This document shows positions 1-4,506 of a stretch of 5,379 bases of DNA, in pieces; positions within the stretch are counted from its first letter, which is position 1, and every line of letters starts with the position of its first letter. The translations under genes and the position numbers were made by a program. This DNA is from 13-1-40CM-64-14 sp036393975 (GTDB taxonomy: Bacteria > Sysuimicrobiota > Sysuimicrobiia > Sysuimicrobiales > Kaftiobacteriaceae): positions 1-5,379 of the forward strand of contig DASWFZ010000090.1 of assembly GCA_036393975.1 (NCBI GenBank). Direction: 5' to 3'. Under the pieces are notes generated by a model. The model worked only from the letters and a program-made list of their open reading frames with translations, made no database searches and was not told the origin of the DNA.

Positions 1-64
1 GCGCCGGCTGCCCAACCCGGATCTCTACAACGTCCCTCTCCTCACCTTCGAAGCCGAAGCCTGA
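1..64 (+). CDS. C-terminal end of an unidentified protein (partial)
   Basis: The frame starting at base 2 reads RRLPNPDLYNVPLLTFEAEA and stops at TGA 62-64. The gene enters from the left edge of the window, so only about 20 codons are visible. The peptide looks natural (Asn-Pro-Asp-Leu-Tyr, then a hydrophobic strand and an acidic tail) and its third codon positions are mostly G or C. The other frames are also open over this short distance, so the assignment is tentative. I do not recognise the family. The gene ends 77 bp before the left end of the insertion sequence, which therefore does not break it. It converges on the HD-GYP remnant that lies on the other side of the element. Confidence 0.4.
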   Translation, partial: RRLPNPDLYNVPLLTFEAEA

Positions 65-136
65 AGCCGTCAAGTCGGACCCAGCGTCCACGCCACGTTG
101 CGATTGCATACTGATCGAGCGGGTACAAGGACCTAC

Positions 137-141
137 TCAGA
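137..141. repeat. Left target-site duplication TCAGA
   Basis: TCAGA lies directly outside the left inverted repeat and is identical to 1882-1886 directly outside the right one. A 5-bp duplication is within the 4-5 bp known for IS1380-family elements. Together with the inverted repeats it fixes the element boundaries to the base. Confidence 0.8.
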
Positions 142-158
142 CTTAGATCCGCGCGTAA
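142..158 (+). repeat. Left terminal inverted repeat (IRL)
   Basis: The repeat reads CTTAGATCCGCGCGTAA. Aligned with the reverse complement of 1865-1881 (CTTAGAAACCTGGGTAA) it matches at 12 of 17 positions: the outer six bases, the ninth, the twelfth and the last four. This is the presumed transposase binding and cleavage end. A small 5-bp stem (CTGCT 161-165 with AGCAG 171-175) follows just inside it. Confidence 0.8.
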
Positions 159-192
159 CGCTGCTTGGGTAGCAGGACTTTCTTGCCTGAAA

Positions 193-198
193 TATAAG
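193..198 (+). promoter_or_regulatory. Possible -10 element of the transposase promoter
   Basis: TATAAG matches the consensus TATAAT at five of six bases and sits in the only AT-rich patch of the left end. No good -35 hexamer lies at 16-18 bp: TTGGGT at 165-170 is 22 bp away. If it is used, transcription would start near 205, inside the 5' arm of the hairpin at 203-212. Internal transcripts would then carry only a shortened stem. This is inference from hexamer matching alone. Confidence 0.3.
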
Positions 199-202
199 GA
201 AA

Positions 203-266
203 GTGCCTCCTGAACTGGGATAATGGTAGTCGGAAAACAGCCAAGAATCCCAAAGACAGGAGGCAC
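203..266 (+). promoter_or_regulatory. Hairpin sequestering the transposase ribosome binding site
   Basis: GTGCCTCCTG (203-212) pairs perfectly with CAGGAGGCAC (257-266). Inside this, TGGGAT (216-221) pairs with ATCCCA (247-252), giving a two-part stem of 10 and 6 bp separated by a small internal loop. The 3' arm contains the AGGAGG ribosome binding site (258-263) that serves the GTG start at 274, ten bases further on. Folding would hide the site from the ribosome. IS10 and IS50 are known to use such fold-back structures to block transposase synthesis from transcripts that read in from outside. Applying that here is inference, but the coincidence of perfect stem and Shine-Dalgarno sequence is plain in the sequence. 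Confidence 0.65.
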
Positions 267-273
267 CCTGAAG

Positions 274-1638
274 GTGAATGCTACCGCGGCCCGCCCCAAG
301 CTGCACCCGGGCGACGACGACCCCTCCCTCACCGCTCATGCCGGCCTGGCCCTGACAGGGGAGCTGGTTGCCCGCATCGGGCTCATCGAGGGAATCGATG
401 CCCGCCTGGGCCACCTGAAGTCCCGGCGCCGTGGGCTCAGCCTGGGTGAGTTCGTGGTGTCGATGGCCGAGAGCGTGCTCGCCGGGGGAAGCTACCTCTG
501 CGACATAGAGCGGCTGCGGGCCGATGAGGCAGGAGCATCCCTGCGGGCGGTGGCCAACCCCCCGGCCCCCTCCACCGCCGGCCAGCTCTTCGGCCGCTTC
601 GCCCTGCCCGACTGCTGGAAGCTGGAGCGGGCCAGCGCCGAGGCCGCCAACCGCTTGGATGAGGCTCTGGGGCTCACGCCCGGCGTCATCACCCTCGACG
701 CGGACTCCACGACGTGCGAGACCTTCGGAGCCAAGAAGAAGGGCACGGGGTGGAGCCATGCCGGGGTGCGGGGCTACCAGCCCTTTGTCGTCTCCTGGTC
801 CGAACGCCGCCGCTTCCTCGCCGCCGATCTGCTCGCCGCCAACAACAACCCCGTCGCCGTCTCCCCGCGCCTTCTCCGCCGGGCACTCACCTTGCTGCCC
901 AAAGGCGCCCGGGCCAAGCAACTGCGGGGCGATTCAGGCTTCTACAGCGCCGATCTGATGGCCGAGTGCGCCAAGAGGGGGGTGAGGTTCTCCATTTGCG
1001 CCAAGCGCACCACGGTGATCTGGGCCGAGATGCTCTCCATCCCCAGGGGGGCCTGGCGACCGGCCAGGGACATGCGCCGGGCGCAGGTGGCCGAGACCAC
1101 CCATGAGGTCGAGGGAGTCGGCACCTGCCGGCTGATCGTGCGCCGGGTGGAGGTCAAGGCATCGGATCTGCCCTCGATCAAGGGACGCCGGCGGCGCACC
1201 ATCCCCAAGGAGCAGCTCCGCCTTGCGAGTGAGGGCAGGCTCGGGAAGGTGTACTGCTACTCGGCCATCGTGACCGACCTGGAGGGCACCGCCGTCGACA
1301 TCGAGGCCTGGCACCGCTGCCGGGTCAGCATCGAGGAGCTGTTCAAGGATGCCAAGCACGGACACGGCCTGGCCCACCTGCCAATGGGACGCCTCCAGCC
1401 CAACGCGGTGTGGATGCAGTGCTGCATGCTGGCGGTGAACCTCTCCTCCATGCTCCAGCAGGTGGCGGGGCGCGCCGTGCGTGCGCATGCCAAACGCCTG
1501 CGCTCCGAGCTCATCTGCATCCCCGCCCGGCTCGTGCGCTCGGGACGGCGGGTGATCCTGCGCCTGGCCCCCAGTGCCGACAAGGCCATGTTCTGGGATC
1601 TCTACGCCGCCATCCGGGCCATCACGTCCTCGGCGTAG
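274..1638 (+). CDS. IS1380-family DDE transposase
   Basis: This is a DDE/RNase H-fold transposase that cuts and joins the element ends. The start chosen is GTG 274, because AGGAGG (258-263) lies ten bases upstream; it gives 454 residues, normal for the family. An ATG at 223 in the same frame would add 17 residues, but it falls in the hairpin loop and has no good ribosome binding site. Numbered from GTG 274, the first catalytic Asp lies in TLDADST (D142 or D144). The second is D220 in RGDSGF. The Glu is E354 in the IEELFKDAKHG segment. The motif following it, AVWMQCCMLAVNL, matches the conserved helix near the C-terminus of IS1380 transposases. The N-terminal 110 residues carry the usual HAGL..GELV opening. 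The frame is intact with no stop or shift, so the enzyme is probably functional. The family call is made from remembered motifs, not from a search. Confidence 0.93.
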   Translation: MNATAARPKLHPGDDDPSLTAHAGLALTGELVARIGLIEGIDARLGHLKSRRRGLSLGEFVVSMAESVLAGGSYLCDIERLRADEAGASLRAVANPPAPSTAGQLFGRFALPDCWKLERASAEAANRLDEALGLTPGVITLDADSTTCETFGAKKKGTGWSHAGVRGYQPFVVSWSERRRFLAADLLAANNNPVAVSPRLLRRALTLLPKGARAKQLRGDSGFYSADLMAECAKRGVRFSICAKRTTVIWAEMLSIPRGAWRPARDMRRAQVAETTHEVEGVGTCRLIVRRVEVKASDLPSIKGRRRRTIPKEQLRLASEGRLGKVYCYSAIVTDLEGTAVDIEAWHRCRVSIEELFKDAKHGHGLAHLPMGRLQPNAVWMQCCMLAVNLSSMLQQVAGRAVRAHAKRLRSELICIPARLVRSGRRVILRLAPSADKAMFWDLYAAIRAITSSA

Positions 1639-1736
1639 CCACCACCGAAGACCCGAACTGCATAAGCAACGTTGCCCGGGCTCCAAAAGCTCTGCCTCAG
1701 CACGCCCGCGCTGCTTGGGGACCTCCGCATGCACCC

Positions 1737-1761
1737 CCGGGGGCCACGACCGTGCCCCCGG
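1737..1761 (+). terminator. GC-rich hairpin in the tail of the insertion sequence
   Basis: CCGGGGGC (1737-1744) pairs with GCCCCCGG (1754-1761), and inside it ACG (1746-1748) pairs with CGT (1751-1753), with one bulged C. The stem is almost all G-C. It lies about 100 bp after the transposase stop and inside the right end of the element. No T run follows, so it is not a classical intrinsic terminator, but it could stop or slow transcription leaving the transposase gene. An overlapping CCCCCGGGGG palindrome (1734-1743) offers an alternative fold. Confidence 0.35.
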
Positions 1762-1864
1762 AACGCCACCCTGAATCTTTGATCGGCACCCCTCAGGCCC
1801 GGCTCCATGACTCAAATCGGACACACGGGCGTCTCTGGGGGCGCCTCAGGGGCCTTACGGATGT

Positions 1865-1881
1865 TTACCCAGGTTTCTAAG
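1865..1881 (-). repeat. Right terminal inverted repeat (IRR)
   Basis: On the plus strand this reads TTACCCAGGTTTCTAAG; its reverse complement aligns with the left end at 12 of 17 positions, including the outer CTTAGA and the inner GTAA. The target duplication TCAGA follows immediately. The frame of the HD-GYP remnant runs straight across this end into the element, which marks the insertion junction independently. Confidence 0.8.
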
Positions 1882-1886
1882 TCAGA
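1882..1886. repeat. Right target-site duplication TCAGA
   Basis: This is identical to 137-141 and directly adjoins the right inverted repeat. Removing one copy plus the element rejoins the pre-insertion sequence. Confidence 0.8.
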
Positions 1887-2030
1887 GGTGATGGCGTCGT
1901 AGGTGTCCGCCACCGCAACAAGTCGGCTGACCATGGGCAGCTTCCCGGCCGGGATCCCATCCGGATAGCCCCCGCCGTCCCCCAAGTCACCGCTCAACCC
2001 GTTGGCGCAACGGCTGAGCGGATCCTTCAT
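1882..2030 (-). pseudogene. HD-GYP domain fragment, cut at the insertion sequence
   Basis: HD-GYP proteins are metal-dependent phosphodiesterases that hydrolyse cyclic di-GMP. From ATG 2030 this strand reads a 49-residue piece ending in ADTYDAITS, then crosses into the insertion sequence. The visible core is GGGYPDGIPAGKLPMVSRL followed by VAVADTYDAITS, which matches the GYP motif (residues 21-23) and the conserved DxxDALTS segment of the family. The HD residues, the HHERxDG stretch that normally precedes GYP, and the helices after TSxRPY are all missing, so it cannot be active. The open frame now runs on through the right inverted repeat to a stop at 1812-1814. Rejoining the target without the element gives a TAG (133-135) one codon after the junction, so the gene was already truncated or frameshifted before insertion. 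The ATG at 2030 is probably an accident of decay; its ribosome binding site is weak. It begins seven bases below the stop of the small upstream gene. Confidence 0.75.
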
Positions 2031-2036
2031 CGCTCT

Positions 2037-2243
2037 TCAGGAGCCTTTCGGCTCTACCTTCGGATTGAGTCCAGCGTGGTGCGGAATGTCGCTCTCAGAA
2101 ATGGACAGGGGGATGCTACCGACGGGTTCTCCCGGGTGGTGATGCTGGACGTCCACTGCGAAGGACCCGACCTTCGGGTAGTCAACCGCAGCGGCCTGAC
2201 CATCCTGCTGTGACACGTCAAGTTCCTGCGTCTCGATAGCCAT
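2037..2243 (-). CDS. Small acidic protein of unknown function, 68 aa
   Basis: I do not recognise the family. The evidence that it is a real gene is upstream. AGGAGG (2250-2255 on the minus strand) stands six bases before ATG 2243, and a near-consensus promoter lies just beyond it, giving a predicted leader of only about 25 nt. The protein has ten Asp/Glu against three Lys and no Arg, five His (HHH at 34-36, HH at 55-56) and no Cys. It has no hydrophobic run long enough for a membrane segment or signal peptide. The second half is rich in Pro, Gly and Ser, suggesting little fixed structure. The lack of Cys and the few Thr argue against a lanthipeptide or thiopeptide precursor. Its stop is six bases from the ATG of the HD-GYP remnant, which may reflect an old operon or a fusion of remnants. 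The 3' part may therefore not be original. Confidence 0.6.
   Translation of the reverse strand: MAIETQELDVSQQDGQAAAVDYPKVGSFAVDVQHHHPGEPVGSIPLSISESDIPHHAGLNPKVEPKGS
2041..2054 (-). other. GNRA-tetraloop hairpin at the 3' end of the small gene
   Basis: Read on the minus strand, GAGCC and GGCTC form a 5-bp stem around the tetraloop GAAA. It covers the last codons of the 68-residue gene, just before its TGA. The stable GNRA loop makes RNA folding likely, but no U run follows, so a role as terminator or in translational coupling to the next frame is only a suggestion. Confidence 0.3.
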
Positions 2244-2249
2244 CTGTCA

Positions 2250-2255
2250 CCTCCT
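2250..2255 (-). promoter_or_regulatory. Ribosome binding site of the 68-aa gene
   Basis: The minus strand reads AGGAGGTGACAGATG: a full AGGAGG with a six-base spacer to the start codon. It decides the start at 2243 and is the main reason for treating this small frame as a gene. Confidence 0.7.
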
Positions 2256-2275
2256 GGATCGTCGTGCCACACCAG

Positions 2276-2304
2276 TTTATAGCTCCGTGGGAGAGATTTG
2301 ACAA
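2276..2304 (-). promoter_or_regulatory. Sigma-70-type promoter of the 68-aa gene
   Basis: On the minus strand the -35 TTGTCA (2299-2304) and the -10 TATAAA (2276-2281) each differ from consensus by one base, and the spacer is exactly 17 bp. The predicted start is near 2269, about 25 nt before the ATG. The -35 region lies in the most AT-rich stretch nearby (2290-2330), where a second TATAGT hexamer also occurs. This is the best promoter in the window. Confidence 0.65.
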
Positions 2305-2758
2305 GCAGATCTTTACTATAGAAAAGGCTGATGACAGGCGTCGTGTGGCTTCCGCCAGGATGTCTTACCGGCCGCGACATGAATATCGATACGGTCACCG
2401 ACAGGGCGAGCTGTGTGGCGCCCACAAGGCGGCATGCGAACGCGTGGTACTCGATGCGCTCGGCCCCAAAGCGACCATCGCCAGAACAGTGTTGCATCGT
2501 AGGAGCGCACGACCGGACCAACCGGTTCGTGTACTGGCCACGCCGGTTGGCCACTGGAGGCCGGATCCTCACGCCGAGCAGCCCCCAGAACGCGCTGCGG
2601 TGGCCGACGTCGAGGAGTCAGCCGAGGGCCCCAGTGTCACCCTGAGGCGCTCCAAGGCTGTCACGGTGACGAGTTGGGGTGCCTGGACGGCTCCTGCCAT
2701 CAGAGGGTGATTGCGGAGCTGCTCTCCGTGGCTGGTGCCCACTCCATCTCGTCAGTAA
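2305..2758. other. Stretch without a supportable gene
   Basis: Frames are open on both strands (for example plus 2264-2710 and minus 2316-2510), but none has a ribosome binding site, a recognisable motif or a consistent protein character, and several overlap each other. The plus frame 2264-2710 would also begin inside the promoter of the minus-strand gene. GC-rich third positions in its second half leave room for an eroded gene. A small stem, CGGAG (2714-2718) with CTCCG (2724-2728), lies near the right end. Confidence 0.5.
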
Positions 2759-2801
2759 GGGGCAGTACCACGGAGGCGACAAGCCGAGTCGCGGGTGCCC
2801 C
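2759..2801 (+). other. Two-tier hairpin in intergenic DNA
   Basis: GGGGCA (2759-2764) pairs with TGCCCC (2796-2801), and inside it GCGAC (2776-2780) pairs with GTCGC (2788-2792) around a seven-base loop. It is followed at once by CAC-TTAG-GTG (2801-2810) and by CCTCCG-C-CGGAGG (2819-2831), so several stems are stacked in about 75 bases. It could be a terminator without a T run or a structured leader. It does not fold as a tRNA: the length is too short and the loops are wrong. Confidence 0.3.
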
Positions 2802-2831
2802 ACTTAGGTGAACCCTGCACCTCCGCCGGAG

Positions 2832-3209
2832 GAACTCTTGCCCCTCGAACTGCTGGCCCTGACGGTTAACCGTCGTAAATCGTGCATCTCACGAAGGCTT
2901 CCTGCGTTCAGGCAATGTGAACGGCGGCGGAAACGTAAGCCTTGCGGGTGCGAGGCCTGTGCTCCTCGCATGGCTCCCGGTGGGCTGGCCGGTGTCAGGT
3001 GGGATCTCATCGAGGTCGCAGTCGGGACCGTGCAGATGTTCCGCGCAGGAGCGGAACTCGTAAAACTCCCCGAGAACGCCGGCGTGGTTGGCCGAAGCGC
3101 CGGCGTGGGCGCCTGCAGAGCCGGCGACATGCTGGTAGTCACCCCCATGTTCGACCGGATCGCCCCCGGGCCGCCGGAGGCCCGCGACGGTCGTCGACGA
3201 ACTGACCGC
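2832..3209. other. Gene-poor stretch upstream of the DUF2278 gene
   Basis: The DUF2278 frame stays open back to 2808, but the first 170 codons do not resemble the family and have no ribosome binding site at 2808. The part 2990-3190 has a coding-like look: G or C in most third positions and a peptide containing RAGAELVKLPENAG and AGDMLVVTPMFDR. It may be the eroded end of an unknown gene. It contains an 11-bp direct repeat CGCCGGCGTGG (3077-3087 and 3098-3108) spaced by seven codons. I cannot name a product. Confidence 0.4.
2861..2874. repeat. Perfect 14-bp palindrome GACGGTTAACCGTC
   Basis: The sequence is identical on both strands across 14 bases with no spacer, the form typical of a dimeric repressor site. 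It lies in gene-poor DNA about 450 bp before the DUF2278 gene, not at a recognised promoter. A palindrome of this length is expected by chance roughly once in three windows of this size, so function is unproven. Confidence 0.3.
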
Positions 3210-3238
3210 CCGACAGGTCTAGACGAACGGTGCATACT
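3210..3238 (+). promoter_or_regulatory. Weak candidate promoter of the DUF2278 gene
   Basis: CCGACA (3210-3215) and CATACT (3233-3238) are separated by 17 bp and each matches the sigma-70 consensus at four of six bases. It would leave a leader of about 80 nt before the GTG at 3327. Matches of this quality are common, so this is only a pointer. Confidence 0.2.
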
Positions 3239-3326
3239 TCCCTCTAAGCCGAAGCGGAATATGATGGACCACGCGCTTCTCGTCCTGGGTTCCTGTAGTG
3301 GAGAGCCTTCTCGGAGGAAGACTCAA

Positions 3327-4028
3327 GTGCCTGTTCAGAACTACGGCGTGGTTGTTGGATCCTACAATCGACTCGACCGCGGTGGCGTGCATCAAGGTCA
3401 TTGGTATCACGGCTACCTGTACTTGAATCTTCCCGAAGACACCACAAATGTTGGAGCACTCGACGTATATGCGGCATCTAACGTCGGTGTTCAGTACCGA
3501 TTGCTTTACGACCTGGATCCCGACCTCTTCAGCCTGATCGCCGGTTTAGCGCCAGGCCGCCATGCTGTGGCAAGTGGCCCAGTCGAAGGTCCCTCGTCAG
3601 GCGCCATCGACTACGTGCGCTCCAAGTTGCTCAAACCCCACATAGGGTGTCTCCTGAGCTTATTCGAGCCCATACTGGCGGCCGTCGCTGCCTTCGTGTT
3701 TGCTCTCGCCGAAAGCGCTGGCTGGCAGACTAGCGACGGCGACAATGCCCTCATTGCTCTCGAGGCCGAATTACCTCAGGCGGAGCGAATCTGGATGTTC
3801 GGTTCGTTATTTGAGACCGGACCCAACGGCCCCGGAGTCCACGACGTCCACTACAACCAGGGCGACCCCGTAACGTCGCCCGACGGATCGCATCATCAGA
3901 ACGACGACGGCGTTTGGCAGGACGGTGGAGTTCTATGGCGCCGCACCGATGGCAGACTCATGGCCTGGCTCGTGAAGTTCTCCAGTCAAACGCTCAAGAC
4001 TAATGACCAGACTGGACTCCCAATCTGA
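3327..4028 (+). CDS. DUF2278 family protein (YukJ-like)
   Basis: The biochemical role of DUF2278 proteins, which include Bacillus YukJ, is not known. The chosen start is GTG 3327 because GGAGG (3313-3317) lies nine bases upstream and the family begins with just this P.xNYGVxxG strand; the product is 233 residues, normal for the family. Conserved pieces in order are NYGVVVG (5-11), GAIDYVR (92-98), GVHDVHYNQG (170-179), DDGVWQDGG (193-201) and the terminal QTLKTNDQTGLP (221-232). The His/Asp/Asn-rich centre looks like a metal or catalytic site, which is inference. Residues about 109-133 form a strongly hydrophobic stretch (LLSLFEPILAAVAAFVFAL) before a Trp; it could be a buried helix or a membrane segment. 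There is no signal peptide. It stands alone, with no partner gene. The frame is intact. The frame extends upstream to 2808, but that part has no family resemblance. Confidence 0.85.
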   Translation: MPVQNYGVVVGSYNRLDRGGVHQGHWYHGYLYLNLPEDTTNVGALDVYAASNVGVQYRLLYDLDPDLFSLIAGLAPGRHAVASGPVEGPSSGAIDYVRSKLLKPHIGCLLSLFEPILAAVAAFVFALAESAGWQTSDGDNALIALEAELPQAERIWMFGSLFETGPNGPGVHDVHYNQGDPVTSPDGSHHQNDDGVWQDGGVLWRRTDGRLMAWLVKFSSQTLKTNDQTGLPI

Positions 4029-4052
4029 ACCCCAACGTCATCAAGCTCAGCA

Positions 4053-4093
4053 CCCCGAGCGAGCTGTTCTTGCGCGCGTGCTCGTTCGTCGGG
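4053..4093 (+). terminator. Strong hairpin after the DUF2278 gene
   Basis: CGAGCGAGC (4056-4064) pairs with GCTCGTTCG (4080-4088): nine pairs with a single G-U. CCC (4053-4055) can extend it with GGG (4091-4093) past a two-base bulge. It starts 25 bp after the stop codon, the right place for a transcription end. There is no T run, which is common for terminator-like hairpins in high-GC actinobacteria. Confidence 0.45.
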
Positions 4094-4490
4094 AAAGGGC
4101 AAACCATCAAGTATTTCGCACCGCTCGCCCGCTGAAACGTTAGAGAACCTTAATTATCTCGCCGCTAATACGTGGGAGTGCTACCGTCACAAGGAACAGT
4201 CCGGGGGGACGTGATATTTGATCGATGGGCGGCGCCACCATCTGTGTCGGCTGCGGGGACATTGCGCCACGGGGCCCTGGGGGTCGCGCCGGTGCCTACG
4301 TGATGCCCCCATTCCCATTCTCCTCGAGCTGATGCGAGCGCGAGCAGGCGAGGAGGGGTGGCTAGCGAGTGGCCAAACTTAGCCATCGGGTTCCGCTCTT
4401 TCGGCGGCTATCGGGGGGAATGGGCAACGAGGCCAAGGTCCCGTCGGGGCGAGTTGTGGGAAGAAGATTGTAGAAGCTGAAGACCTAGCG
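4094..4490. other. Intergenic stretch before the secreted-protein gene
   Basis: No frame on either strand has both a ribosome binding site and a plausible product. An AT-rich patch (4150-4170, TTAATTAT then TAATAC) could hold a promoter but has no matching -35. TGGCTA (4359-4364) and TAGCCA (4380-4385) form a 6-bp stem. The GC-rich, G-run-rich leader directly before the next gene (4385-4490) shows no riboswitch class I can recognise. Confidence 0.45.
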
Positions 4491-4506
4491 GAAGGGGGCC
4501 AATGAC

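Larger units (their letters stand above)
142..1881 (+). mobile_element. Complete IS1380-family insertion sequence
   Basis: The element is 1740 bp long and bounded by imperfect inverted repeats (142-158 and 1865-1881, 12 of 17 positions identical) that start CTTAGA. It is flanked by the direct repeat TCAGA at 137-141 and 1882-1886. It carries one transposase gene on the plus strand. The family call comes from the transposase sequence. It is supported by the 5-bp target duplication and by the resemblance of the ends to the CCTAGA start of ISEcp1, a known IS1380-family member. Length, single ORF and duplication size fit the family. Matching target duplications indicate a simple insertion with both ends intact, so the copy may still be mobile. 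About 130 bp of leader and an unusually long tail of about 240 bp after the transposase stop are non-coding. Confidence 0.88.

Noticed and set aside
203..266. The 10-bp inverted repeat as the terminal repeats of a small element
   Set aside because: Both arms lie at the 5' end of the transposase gene with only 44 bp between them; the true element ends with target duplications are at 142 and 1881.
223..273. ATG 223 as the transposase start
   Set aside because: It has no good ribosome binding site and lies in the loop of the hairpin; GTG 274 follows a full AGGAGG at a proper distance and gives the usual family length.
934..1824. Long minus-strand open frame opposite the transposase (296 codons), and similar ones at 133-921
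   Set aside because: These are shadow frames created by the GC-rich codons of the transposase; the products are Gly/Arg/Pro-rich with no motif and no ribosome binding site.
2264..2710. Plus-strand frame of 148 codons
   Set aside because: It starts inside the promoter and leader of the minus-strand small gene, has no ribosome binding site and resembles no family.
2804..3235. Minus-strand frame of 143 codons rich in Ser, Thr, Pro and Ala
   Set aside because: The composition is typical of an antisense shadow in GC-rich DNA; no ribosome binding site or domain is visible.
4025..4135. Open stretch reading like a protein C-terminus just after the DUF2278 gene
   Set aside because: There is no start codon with a ribosome binding site, it overlaps the putative terminator hairpin, and it is too short to identify. 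It might be a relic, but this cannot be supported.
4092..4135. AGGGCAAACC similar to the start of a c-di-GMP (GEMM) riboswitch
   Set aside because: The rest of the motif, including the GACGCAAAGCC segment and second stem, is absent, and no gene follows closely.
4225..4332. 35-codon frame with a CxxC motif (CVGCGD)
   Set aside because: The nearest G run is 16 bases before the ATG, too far for a ribosome binding site, and two cysteines alone do not make a zinc ribbon.
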